Shown in pieces: positions 49,590-59,153 of a stretch of 64,000 bases of DNA. The DNA comes from Massilia forsythiae (GTDB taxonomy: Bacteria > Pseudomonadota > Gammaproteobacteria > Burkholderiales > Burkholderiaceae_D), in assembly GCF_012849555.1 (NCBI RefSeq), contig NZ_CP051685.1, forward strand, positions 3,534,001 to 3,598,000, given 5' to 3'. Every line of letters begins with the position of its first letter. Position 1 is the stretch's first letter. The notes beneath the pieces are model-generated. The model did not search any database, had not been told where the DNA came from, and was given only the letters and a program-made list of their open reading frames with translations. Position numbers and translations under genes: made by a program.

Positions 49590-52445
49590 ATGATGCAACA
49601 ATATAACGCCAACTCCTACCTGTTCGGCGGTAACGCGCCGTACGTGGAAGAGCTGTACGAAGCGTACCTGGACAATCCCGGCTCGGTGCCGGACAACTGG
49701 CGCGCCTACTTTGACGCGATGCAGCACATGCCCGCGGTCGACGGCAGCGAAAAGCCCGACGTCGCCCATGCCTCGGTGATCGCCTCCTTCGCCGAGCGCG
49801 CCAAGCAGGGTCCGATCCGCACCGTGATCGCCTCCCCGGACGCCGAACTCGGCCGCAAGCGCGTGGCCGTCACCCAGCTGATCGCCGCCTACCGCTACCT
49901 CGGTTCGCGCTGGGCCAACCTGGACCCGCTGCAGCGCCAGGAGCGCCCGCCGATCCCGGAACTGGATCCGGCCTTCTACGGTTTCAACGAAGCCGACCTC
50001 GACACCAAATTCAACATCAGCAACACCTACTTCGGCCAGGAAACCGCCTCGCTGCGCGACCTGCTGAACATGCTGCGCGATACCTACTGCCGTTCGGTGG
50101 GCGCCGAGTTCATGTACGTCAGCGACCCGACCGAGAAGCGCTGGCTGCAGGAAAAGCTGGAATCGATCCGCTCGACCCCGGCCTTCACGGCCGAAAAGAA
50201 AAAGCACATCCTCGAGCGCCTGACCGCGGCCGAAGGCCTGGAACGCTACCTGCACACCAAGTACGTCGGCGCCAAGCGCTTCTCGCTGGAAGGCGGCGAA
50301 TCCTTCATCGCCTCGATGGATGAAGTCATCCAGCGCGCCGGCGAGCAGGGCGTCCAGGAAATCGTCATCGGCATGGCCCACCGCGGCCGCCTGAACGTGC
50401 TGGTCAATACCCTGGGCAAGGCCCCGTCCGAGCTGTTCGAGGAATTCGAAGGCAAGCACGCCGACGACCTGCCGTCGGGCGACGTGAAATACCACCAGGG
50501 CTTCTCGAGCGACATCTCGACCCCGGGCGGCCCGGTCCACCTGTCGCTGGCGTTCAACCCGTCGCACCTGGAGATCGTCAACCCGGTCGTCGAAGGCTCG
50601 GTCAAGGCGCGTATGGAACGCCGCGGCGACCACGCCGGCAAGGAAGTGCTGCCGATCCTGGTGCACGGCGACGCCGCGTTCGCCGGCCAGGGCGTGGTCA
50701 TGGAGACCCTGAACCTGGCCCAGACCCGCGGCTACGGCACCGGCGGCACCGTCCACATCGTCATCAACAACCAGATCGGCTTCACCACCTCGGACCCGCG
50801 CGACGCCCGTTCGACGCTGTACTGCACCGACGTGGTCAAGATGATCGAGGCGCCGGTGCTGCACGTGAACGCCGACGATCCGGAGGCGGTCGTGCTGGCC
50901 ACGCAGATCGCGATGGACTACCGCACCGAATTCCACAAGGACGTGGTGCTGGACATCGTCTGCTACCGCAAGCTGGGCCACAACGAGCAGGACACCCCGG
51001 CGCTGACCCAGCCGCTGATGTACAAGAAGATCGCCAAGCACCCGGGCACCCGCAAGATGTACGCGGACAAGCTGGCCGCACAGAACACCATCGAGCTTGA
51101 TGGCGGCGACCAGCTGGTGACGGCCTACCGCAACGCGATGGACGCCGGCAAGCACACCATCGACCCGGTGCTGACCGACTTCAAGAACAAGTACGCCGTC
51201 GACTGGGCGCCGTTCCTGAACAAGAAGTGGACCGACGCCGCCGACACCGCGGTGCCGCTGACCGAGCTGAAACGCCTGGCCCAGCGCATCACCACCGTGC
51301 CGGAAAACTTCAAGCTGCACTCGCTGGTCGAGAAGGTGCTGGGCGACCGCGCCACCATGGGCCGCGGCGAGATGAACCTCGACTGGGGCATGGGCGAACA
51401 CCTGGCCTACGCCTCGCTGCTGGCGTCCGGCTACGCGGTGCGCCTGTCGGGCCAGGACGCCGGCCGCGGCACCTTCGTGCACCGCCACGCCGTGCTGCAC
51501 GACCAGAACCGCGAGCGCTGGGACCAGGGCATCTACCTGCCGCTGGCCAACGTCCAGGAAAACCAGGCCAACTTCACCGTGATCGACTCGGTGCTGTCGG
51601 AAGAAGCGGTGCTGGGCTTCGAATACGGCTTCTCGACCGCCGAGCCGAACACGCTGACCATCTGGGAAGGCCAGTTCGGCGACTTCGTCAACGGCGCGCA
51701 GGTCGTCATCGACCAGTTCATCGCTTCCGGCGAAGTGAAATGGGGCCGCGCCTCGGGCCTGGTGCTGATGCTGCCGCACGGCTACGAAGGGCAAGGTCCG
51801 GAGCACTCGTCGGCGCGCATCGAGCGCTTCCTGCAGCTGTGCGCGGACCACAACATGCAAGTCGTGCAGCCGACCACCGCCGCCCAGATCTTCCACCTGC
51901 TGCGCCGCCAGATGGTGCGCCAGTTCAGGAAGCCGCTGGTGATCTTCACGCCGAAGTCGCTGCTGCGCAACAAGGACGCCGGCTCGCCGCTGAACGACCT
52001 GGCCGGCGGCGGTTTCCAGACCGTGATCGGCGAACACGACGAGAAGATCGACGCCAACAAGGTCAAGCGCGTGATCGCCTGCTCGGGCAAGGTGTACTAC
52101 GACCTGATCAACGCGCGCAAGACGCGCGGCACCAGCGATACCGCCATCATCCGCATGGAGCAGCTGTATCCGTTCCCGCACAAGGCCTTCGCCGCGGAAC
52201 TGAAGAAGTATGCCAACGTGACCGAGGTGGTGTGGGCGCAGGACGAGCCGCAGAACCAGGGCCCGTGGTTCCAGATCCAGCACAACCTGTTCGAAAGCAT
52301 GGAAACGGGCCAGCGCCTGGCGTATGCCGGCCGTCCCGCTTCCGCCGCGCCGGCGGTCGGCTACTCCGACAAGCACGTCGCGCAACAGAAGGAACTGCTG
52401 GAGACCGCGTTCTCGAAGTTGAAGGGGTTCATCCTCACCAAGTAA
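49590..52445 (+). CDS. sucA: 2-oxoglutarate dehydrogenase E1 component
   Basis: The 951-residue thiamine-diphosphate-dependent E1 of the 2-oxoglutarate dehydrogenase complex. It begins MMQQYNANSYLFGGNAPYVE, includes the E1o N-terminal segment that binds E2 and the ThDP domain with HRGRLNVLVNTLGK, VHGDAAFAGQGVV and NNQIGFTTSDP. The transketolase-like domain has GQDAGRGTFVHRHAVLHDQ and FEYGFSTAEP; the C-terminal domain has QDEPQNQGPWFQIQH. Length is standard. It decarboxylates 2-oxoglutarate and passes the succinyl group to SucB. Confidence 0.97.
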   Translation: MMQQYNANSYLFGGNAPYVEELYEAYLDNPGSVPDNWRAYFDAMQHMPAVDGSEKPDVAHASVIASFAERAKQGPIRTVIASPDAELGRKRVAVTQLIAAYRYLGSRWANLDPLQRQERPPIPELDPAFYGFNEADLDTKFNISNTYFGQETASLRDLLNMLRDTYCRSVGAEFMYVSDPTEKRWLQEKLESIRSTPAFTAEKKKHILERLTAAEGLERYLHTKYVGAKRFSLEGGESFIASMDEVIQRAGEQGVQEIVIGMAHRGRLNVLVNTLGKAPSELFEEFEGKHADDLPSGDVKYHQGFSSDISTPGGPVHLSLAFNPSHLEIVNPVVEGSVKARMERRGDHAGKEVLPILVHGDAAFAGQGVVMETLNLAQTRGYGTGGTVHIVINNQIGFTTSDPRDARSTLYCTDVVKMIEAPVLHVNADDPEAVVLATQIAMDYRTEFHKDVVLDIVCYRKLGHNEQDTPALTQPLMYKKIAKHPGTRKMYADKLAAQNTIELDGGDQLVTAYRNAMDAGKHTIDPVLTDFKNKYAVDWAPFLNKKWTDAADTAVPLTELKRLAQRITTVPENFKLHSLVEKVLGDRATMGRGEMNLDWGMGEHLAYASLLASGYAVRLSGQDAGRGTFVHRHAVLHDQNRERWDQGIYLPLANVQENQANFTVIDSVLSEEAVLGFEYGFSTAEPNTLTIWEGQFGDFVNGAQVVIDQFIASGEVKWGRASGLVLMLPHGYEGQGPEHSSARIERFLQLCADHNMQVVQPTTAAQIFHLLRRQMVRQFRKPLVIFTPKSLLRNKDAGSPLNDLAGGGFQTVIGEHDEKIDANKVKRVIACSGKVYYDLINARKTRGTSDTAIIRMEQLYPFPHKAFAAELKKYANVTEVVWAQDEPQNQGPWFQIQHNLFESMETGQRLAYAGRPASAAPAVGYSDKHVAQQKELLETAFSKLKGFILTK

Positions 52446-52454
52446 GCCCACGCG

Positions 52455-52480
52455 GCGCCGCGCACCCTTGCGCGGCGCCC
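52455..52480. promoter_or_regulatory. Strong hairpin between sucA and sucB
   Basis: A perfect 10-bp stem GGCGCCGCGC/GCGCGGCGCC with a 6-base loop, 10 bases after the sucA stop. There is no T tract, so it is more likely an mRNA-stabilising or attenuating hairpin that sets the ratio of E1 to E2 than a full terminator. Confidence 0.6.
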
Positions 52481-52561
52481 GCCCGGATCACGCATTGCAG
52501 ACCGAACGGCCCCGCAAGCACGCGGGACGTTCGCACAGAAAAAATAAACGGAGTTTTTTAA

Positions 52562-53878
52562 ATGGCACAAATCGAAGTCAAGGTCCCCCAACTGTCGGAA
52601 TCGGTCGCCGAAGCGACCCTGCTGTCCTGGCACAAGAAGGTCGGCGAATCCGTCTCGCGTGACGAAAACATGATCGACATCGAGACCGACAAGGTGGTCC
52701 TCGAACTGCCGGCGCCGAATGCCGGCGTGATCGTGCAGATCATCAAGGCCGACGGCGCCACCGTCGTCGCCGGCGAGACCATCGCGATCATCGATACCGA
52801 AGCCTCGGCCCAGACCAGCCCGGTCGGCATCACCGCCGCCGCCACCCCGAACGCCCCGATCCCGGCGCCGGCCCCGCATGCCAGCGCCGCTTCCGCGACC
52901 GGCGCCTCCGGTGGCGCCAAGGCCGACATCGCCATGCCGTCGGCCGCCAAGATCCTGGCCGACAACAACCTGAGCCCGAGCGACGCCACCGGCACCGGCC
53001 GCGACGGCCGCGTGACCAAGGGCGATGCCCTGGCCGCCGTCGCCAACAAGGGCGCCGTGCCGGCCCCGGCCGCACCGGGCGCATCCGCGTCGGCCCCGGC
53101 CGCCCCGGCCCCGCTGCAGCAGCAGGCCGCCAAGCCGGCGCTGCCGCAAGTGTCCGCCCCGAGCGCCAACCTGGGCGAGCGTCCGGAAGAGCGCGTGCCG
53201 ATGAGCCGCCTGCGCGCCCGCATCGCCGAGCGCCTGCTGCAGTCGCAGTCGACCAACGCCATCCTGACCACCTTCAACGAAGTCAACATGGCCCCGGTCA
53301 TGGAACTGCGCGCCAAGTACAAGGACAAGTTCGAGAAGGAACACGGCGTCAAGCTGGGCTTCATGTCCTTCTTCGTCAAGGCCGCCGTGGCCGCGCTGAA
53401 GAAGTACCCGATCCTGAACGCCTCGGTCGACGGCAACGACATCATCTACCACGGCTACTTCGACATCGGCATCGCGGTCGGTTCGCCGCGCGGCCTGGTG
53501 GTGCCGATCCTGCGCAACGCCGACCAGATGAGCATCGCCGAGATCGAGAAGAAGATCGGCGAGTTCGGCCAGAAGGCCAAGGAAGGCAAGCTGACCCTGG
53601 AAGACCTGACCGGCGGCACCTTCTCGATCTCCAACGGCGGCACCTTCGGCTCGATGCTGTCGACCCCGATCATCAACCCGCCGCAGTCGGCGATCCTGGG
53701 CGTGCACGCGACCAAGGACCGCGCCGTGGTCGAGAACGGCCAGATCGTGATCCGTCCGATGAACTACCTGGCGATGTCGTACGACCACCGCATCATCGAT
53801 GGCCGCGAAGCCGTCCTGGGCCTGGTGGCCATGAAGGACGCGCTGGAAGACCCGGCGCGCCTGCTGCTCGACCTGTAA
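52562..53878 (+). CDS. sucB: Dihydrolipoyllysine succinyltransferase, E2 of 2-oxoglutarate dehydrogenase
   Basis: A 438-residue E2. The lipoyl domain has the modified Lys44 in [14 protein letters not shown]. After an Ala/Pro-rich linker, the peripheral-subunit-binding domain reads [21 protein letters not shown] second Ala/Pro linker leads to the catalytic domain with [56 protein letters not shown] and the active site H409-RIID-type motif DHRIIDGRE. Single lipoyl domain and length are standard. It follows sucA after a hairpin-containing 116-base gap. Confidence 0.97.
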   Translation: MAQIEVKVPQLSESVAEATLLSWHKKVGESVSRDENMIDIETDKVVLELPAPNAGVIVQIIKADGATVVAGETIAIIDTEASAQTSPVGITAAATPNAPIPAPAPHASAASATGASGGAKADIAMPSAAKILADNNLSPSDATGTGRDGRVTKGDALAAVANKGAVPAPAAPGASASAPAAPAPLQQQAAKPALPQVSAPSANLGERPEERVPMSRLRARIAERLLQSQSTNAILTTFNEVNMAPVMELRAKYKDKFEKEHGVKLGFMSFFVKAAVAALKKYPILNASVDGNDIIYHGYFDIGIAVGSPRGLVVPILRNADQMSIAEIEKKIGEFGQKAKEGKLTLEDLTGGTFSISNGGTFGSMLSTPIINPPQSAILGVHATKDRAVVENGQIVIRPMNYLAMSYDHRIIDGREAVLGLVAMKDALEDPARLLLDL

Positions 53879-53947
53879 TCGCCGCCGCCGCAAGCCGGGT
53901 GGCGCCGGCTGCGCGCGTTGGCCGCTGTTCGAACCGATGGAGGCATC

Positions 53948-54298
53948 ATGATTGCGGATGAAATCAAGCGTTTGCATGAACTGCACCAGGCCGGCGCGCT
54001 GAGCGACGCCGAATTCGAACAGGCCAAGGCGCGCCTGCTGTCCACCGCGAATATCCGGTTGGACAAGGATGCGTCCAGCAGCCGCTTCGCCGGCGACCTG
54101 AACTCGCTGCGCCGCTCGCGCACCGACCGCTGGCTCAGCGGCGTGTGCGGCGGGCTGGCCGTGGCGACCAGGGTCGATTCCTGGGTATGGCGGCTGCTGT
54201 TCGCGCTGCTGACGCTGACCTTCGGCTTCGGCGCGGTGATTTACCTGTTGTTGTGGATTTTTGTGCCGGAAGAGGGTGTTCCGGCTACGACTGATTGA
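53948..54298 (+). CDS. Small membrane protein with SHOCT-like and PspC domains
   Basis: A 116-residue protein; GGAGG precedes the ATG at 53948. Residues 1-35 (EIKRLHELHQAGALSDAEFE) are a SHOCT-type oligomerisation segment. The rest is a PspC domain: TDRWLSGVCGGLAVATRVDS followed by one long or two short hydrophobic helices and the usual ending LLLWIFVPEE. PspC-like proteins respond to envelope stress. It sits between sucB and lpd, an unusual place, and a REP doublet follows its stop at once. Confidence 0.85.
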   Translation: MIADEIKRLHELHQAGALSDAEFEQAKARLLSTANIRLDKDASSSRFAGDLNSLRRSRTDRWLSGVCGGLAVATRVDSWVWRLLFALLTLTFGFGAVIYLLLWIFVPEEGVPATTD

Positions 54299-54300
54299 TC

Positions 54301-54401
54301 GTCGTTCCCGCGAAGGCGGGAACCCATAGAGACGTTACTGGAGTCGCACCGCTTGCGTCTTCGAGATGCTCAGCATGGGTCCCCGCCTGCGCGGGGACGA
54401 C
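54301..54401. repeat. REP doublet C (between the PspC gene and lpd)
   Basis: An inverted pair of the same 27-bp element as at 21.9 and 29.7 kb. The left copy (54301-54327) has GTTCCCGCG/CGGGAAC changes that keep the stem paired, and the right copy is at 54375-54401. The spacer is 47 bases. Compensatory changes in the left stem suggest selection for, or origin from, the hairpin. Confidence 0.9.
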
Positions 54402-54451
54402 GGTGGTTTGCGCTGGCACGAGGCTGGCGCGGGCCAGACAAGGAACGATAA

Positions 54452-55885
<1,434 letters not shown>

Positions 55886-55906
55886 TCCGGCCGCCGCGGC
55901 CGACGT

Positions 55907-55934
55907 GGGGTGGACGGGACAACCCGTCCACCCC
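55907..55934. repeat. GGGTGGACGG palindrome, copy 2 (after lpd)
   Basis: A 12-bp stem GGGGTGGACGGG/CCCGTCCACCCC with loop ACAA, between lpd and zapE. Same core as the copies at 27746 and 57821. Confidence 0.88.
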
Positions 55935-55950
55935 GCATTATTTGATCCCC

Positions 55951-57048
55951 ATGAACGTCCAAGAGTACTACCAGCACGCGCTCACCGAACGCGGTTTCAA
56001 GTCCGATCCCGCGCAGCAGCGCGCCGTCGACCGCCTGCAGCAAGCCTACGACGGCTGGGTCGACTACAAGGCCCGGCGCTCGTCCGCGTTCAAGCGCCTG
56101 ATCAACCGTCCCGACGTGCCGCGCGGCGTCTACCTGTGGGGCGGGGTGGGGCGCGGCAAGTCCTTCCTGATGGACAGCTTTTACTCGGTGGTGCCGGTGG
56201 TGCGCAAGACGCGCCTGCACTTCCACGAATTCATGCGCGCGGTGCACCGCCAGCTCGACGAGCTGAAGGGCATGGAAGACCCGCTGGTCGAAGTCGCCAA
56301 GCGCATCGCCAAGAAATACCGCCTGATCTGCTTCGACGAATTCCACGTCAACGACGTGGCCGACGCCATGATCATGTACAACCTGCTGTCGAACCTGTTC
56401 GACCTCGGCGTGTCGTTCGTGATGACCTCGAACTACGACCCGGACAAGCTGTATCCGGACGGCCTGCACCGCGACCGCATGCTGCCGACCATCGCCCTGC
56501 TCAAGGCGCGCATGGACGTGCTGAACGTCGACGCCGGCATCGACTACCGCCACCGCGCGCTGGAGCAGGTCGAGGCCTACTACACGCCGCTGAACGCCGC
56601 CAGCGACCGCCAGCTGCGCGACGCCTATGCCAAGATCGCCGACACCGCCGACGAGGACCCACGCGTGCGCATCGAGCAGCGCGAACTGCGCGCACTGAGG
56701 CGCGCGGGAGGGGTGATCTGGTTCGATTTCGCCACCCTGTGCGGCGGTCCGCGCTCGCAGAACGATTACCTGGAACTGGCCAGCCAGTTCCACACCGTGA
56801 TCCTGTCCGCCATCCCGCGCATGTCGGCCTCGATGTCGTCCGAGGCGCGCCGCTTCACCTGGCTGATCGACGTGTTCTACGACCACAAGGTCAAGCTCTT
56901 GATGTCGGCCGAGGTCGAGCCCGAGCAGCTGTATACCGAAGGATCGATGTCGAACGAGTTCCATCGCACCGTGTCGCGTATCATCGAGATGCAGTCGCGC
57001 GAATACATGCTGGCCGAGCGCCGCGGCGCCGCCGACGCGCTGGCCTGA
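55951..57048 (+). CDS. zapE: Cell division ATPase ZapE (AFG1 family)
   Basis: A 365-residue AFG1/ZapE P-loop ATPase. The start at 55951 (MNVQEYYQHALTERGFKSDP) is the conventional one, though the ribosome-binding site is weak. Walker A is GGVGRGKSFLMD; Walker B is RLICFDEFHVND; sensor sequence FVMTSNYDPDKLYPDGLHRD and the C-terminal EFHRTVSRIIEMQSREY are typical. ZapE modulates FtsZ at the division site. It lies downstream of lpd, a placement common in Burkholderiales. Confidence 0.95.
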   Translation: MNVQEYYQHALTERGFKSDPAQQRAVDRLQQAYDGWVDYKARRSSAFKRLINRPDVPRGVYLWGGVGRGKSFLMDSFYSVVPVVRKTRLHFHEFMRAVHRQLDELKGMEDPLVEVAKRIAKKYRLICFDEFHVNDVADAMIMYNLLSNLFDLGVSFVMTSNYDPDKLYPDGLHRDRMLPTIALLKARMDVLNVDAGIDYRHRALEQVEAYYTPLNAASDRQLRDAYAKIADTADEDPRVRIEQRELRALRRAGGVIWFDFATLCGGPRSQNDYLELASQFHTVILSAIPRMSASMSSEARRFTWLIDVFYDHKVKLLMSAEVEPEQLYTEGSMSNEFHRTVSRIIEMQSREYMLAERRGAADALA

Positions 57049-57080
57049 CATCTCCGACAAGATTCCATCAAGAGGAACCG

Positions 57081-57785
57081 ATGAAACACGATCCGACATC
57101 CTTCATGCGCGCCTTGCGCAGCGCCGGCGCGGCAGGCATGCTGGCGGCGCTGGCCGCCTGCGCCGGACCCGAGCCGGTGCCGCGCGAAATCCCGCCGCCG
57201 CCGGTGACCTCGGTGGCCCAGGCCGACCAGCAGCTGGCCGCCGTGGCGCGCGAACGCGCCGCGATCGAGGCGCGCTTCGCCGAGCGCGAACGCGTCTGCT
57301 ATACCAAGTTCCTGGTCACCAATTGCATCAACGAGGCGCGCGAACGCCACCGCAGCGCGCTCGCCGCCCAGCGCGCGATCGAGGTGCAGGCCGCGCGCTT
57401 CAAGCGCCAGGCCAAGGTCGACGAGCGCGACCGCAACCTGGCGGAAGCCGAACAACGCTACCAGGAGCAGGAAGCGCACCTGGCCGCCGCGCCGCCCAAG
57501 CCGGCGCCGGACGTGGCGCCCGCGCCGGCGCCGCGCAAGTCGAGCGTGCCGGCGCGCACCGCCCAGCGCGATGCCCGCGTGCGCGCGGCGCAGCAGAAGG
57601 AAGCGGCGGAAACGGACAAGCGCGCCGCCAATGTGCGCGCCTACGAAGAGCGCAAGGCCGAATCGGAAGAGCGCCAGCGGCGCGTGGCCCAGCGCCAGGC
57701 CGACAAGGCGGCCAAGGCGGCCAGGCAGGCGGCGGAATCGGCGGACAAGGCCAAGGCCGCCGCGGCGGGTGCGCCGGCGCAGTAA
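57081..57785 (+). CDS. Coiled-coil lipoprotein of unknown function
   Basis: A 234-residue protein with AGAGGAA upstream of the ATG. The signal sequence ends in a lipobox (LAALAAC, Cys near residue 25). Mature sequence: a Pro-rich stretch, then long charged Arg/Glu/Ala-rich helices (ARERAAIEARFAERERVCYT, ERDRNLAEAEQRYQEQEAHL) and a Lys/Ala-rich C-terminus predicted as coiled coil. Two cysteines (VCYTKFLVTNC) may form a disulphide. I recognise no family beyond this layout. It follows zapE by 32 bases. Confidence 0.72.
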   Translation: MKHDPTSFMRALRSAGAAGMLAALAACAGPEPVPREIPPPPVTSVAQADQQLAAVARERAAIEARFAERERVCYTKFLVTNCINEARERHRSALAAQRAIEVQAARFKRQAKVDERDRNLAEAEQRYQEQEAHLAAAPPKPAPDVAPAPAPRKSSVPARTAQRDARVRAAQQKEAAETDKRAANVRAYEERKAESEERQRRVAQRQADKAAKAARQAAESADKAKAAAAGAPAQ

Positions 57786-57820
57786 TACGGGATATCGCGT
57801 TATACGGACTACCGGGTTCG

Positions 57821-57855
57821 GCGTAGGGTGGACGGCGTAGCCGTCCACCCTACGC
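57821..57855. repeat. GGGTGGACGG palindrome, copy 3
   Basis: A 15-bp stem GCGTAGGGTGGACGG/CCGTCCACCCTACGC around CGTAG. The right arm overlaps the last codons and stop of the leftward PP2C gene (57850), so the element has become part of the coding end. It lies between convergent genes. Confidence 0.9.
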
Positions 57856-58605
57856 GGCGACCAATTTGACGATGGCCATGCTGCAATTGCCGCCCTTGCC
57901 CTGCGAGCGCTCGCCCGCCTTGTTGATCAGCATCTCGGACGCCTGGCGCGGCGACGAGCGTGCGGTGGCCGCGCCCAGTTCGGCATCGGTGAAGAAGTGC
58001 CACAGCCCATCCGTGCACAGCACGAAGATGTCGCCCGGCGCCAGCGCGGCGCGCTGGCCGACGGTGACGAACGGGTCCTTGCGGTCATTGCCCAGCACGT
58101 TCAGCAGCAGCTTGGATTTGCGGTGGTTGCGCGCCGCCTCGGGTGGCAGGCGGTCGCTGGACGTCAGGTGCTCGACGTAGGCGGCATCGCCCGTGCGCGT
58201 TTCGCATTTGCCGTCGTGGAAGTAATACAGGCGCGAGTCGCCCACGTGCGCCCACACCGCTTCGCCGTGCGGGCTCAGCACCAGGCCGACGAAAGTGGCG
58301 TGCGCGGTCGACTGGGCCGCCACCGCGTTCATCTTGATGACGGTATGGGTTTCCTGGACGATGTCGCGCAGCAGTTGTGCCAAGCGCTCGACGGAGGCCC
58401 GGTCGCCCGGCTTGAATTCGTCGAACATCTGCTTGGCGGTATGCAGCGCCTGTTCCGACCCGGCGGCGCCGGCGATGCCGTCGGACAGCACGGCCAGCAC
58501 GTAGCCGGGCGCGCGGGCGCCGGTCATCAGCGCCACCCGGTCGTTCTGTTGTGGGCGATTGCCCAGGTGCTGCGCGGTTCCGGCTTCTATCTTGTATGCG
58601 GTCAT
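57850..58605 (-). CDS. PP2C-family Ser/Thr protein phosphatase
   Basis: A 251-residue single-domain PP2C (PPM) phosphatase. Metal-binding motifs are AVLSDGIAGAAGSEQA, WAHVGDSRLYYF and LCTDGLWHFF. The first motif reads RPQQNDR where family members have QNED, a small departure. The C-terminal part has ERSQGKGGNCSMAIVKL in place of the usual GNxDNxT. No kinase or FHA gene adjoins it; such phosphatases often pair with Ser/Thr kinases or type VI secretion. Its end overlaps a palindromic repeat. Confidence 0.88.
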   Translation of the reverse strand: MTAYKIEAGTAQHLGNRPQQNDRVALMTGARAPGYVLAVLSDGIAGAAGSEQALHTAKQMFDEFKPGDRASVERLAQLLRDIVQETHTVIKMNAVAAQSTAHATFVGLVLSPHGEAVWAHVGDSRLYYFHDGKCETRTGDAAYVEHLTSSDRLPPEAARNHRKSKLLLNVLGNDRKDPFVTVGQRAALAPGDIFVLCTDGLWHFFTDAELGAATARSSPRQASEMLINKAGERSQGKGGNCSMAIVKLVAA

Positions 58606-58794
58606 AAACGTGGCTTTCCGATACCGGCTTGCCGAACTTTGTTGGCGGCAACGGCGGTGTAGATTAAACTATGCACCGGTTTATGCCAGTGTTGCAAGCC
58701 GTGTTGCAAGCGGTAACAGCGAATCGTGCCATCCCGGCTCAGGGGCGGCGTCATCCTTCCCCATCCAGCCCTATCTATCTCGGAACCACCCACC

Positions 58795-58995
58795 ATGATC
58801 GACGTCCAGGAGATCCAGCGCCGCATTATCGAACTCGACGTGGAACATCGCGACCTCGACGCCGTGATCGACATGCTCACGCGTGACGGCCACACCGACC
58901 AGTTGCAATTGCGCCGCCTGAAGAAGCGCAAGCTGCAGTTGAAGGACCATATCACGCTGCTCAAGATGCAGCTGGTGCCCGACGTCCCGGCCTGA
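58795..58995 (+). CDS. DUF465 (YdcH-like) small protein
   Basis: A 66-residue helical protein, MIDVQEIQRRIIELDVEHRD, matching the DUF465/YdcH family: a helical hairpin with LDAVIDMLTRDGHTDQLQL and LRRLKKRKLQLKDHITLLK. Start at 58795 fits family length; an upstream ATG at 58726 adds unrelated sequence. Function of the family is unknown. Confidence 0.85.
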   Translation: MIDVQEIQRRIIELDVEHRDLDAVIDMLTRDGHTDQLQLRRLKKRKLQLKDHITLLKMQLVPDVPA

Positions 58996-59153
58996 GGCCG
59001 GCGCGGCCGGCGGCGTCGCCCCGGACTGCGCCCCGGCAACCGGCAAGGCGCGGCGGCTGCTACAATCGCTGTTCCGGTGCGCCCATCCGCCTTGCCGCGC
59101 CCGCAGGCCGACCGGATTTCACCTCCGCCATTTCCTGTTCCACCGCCATCACC

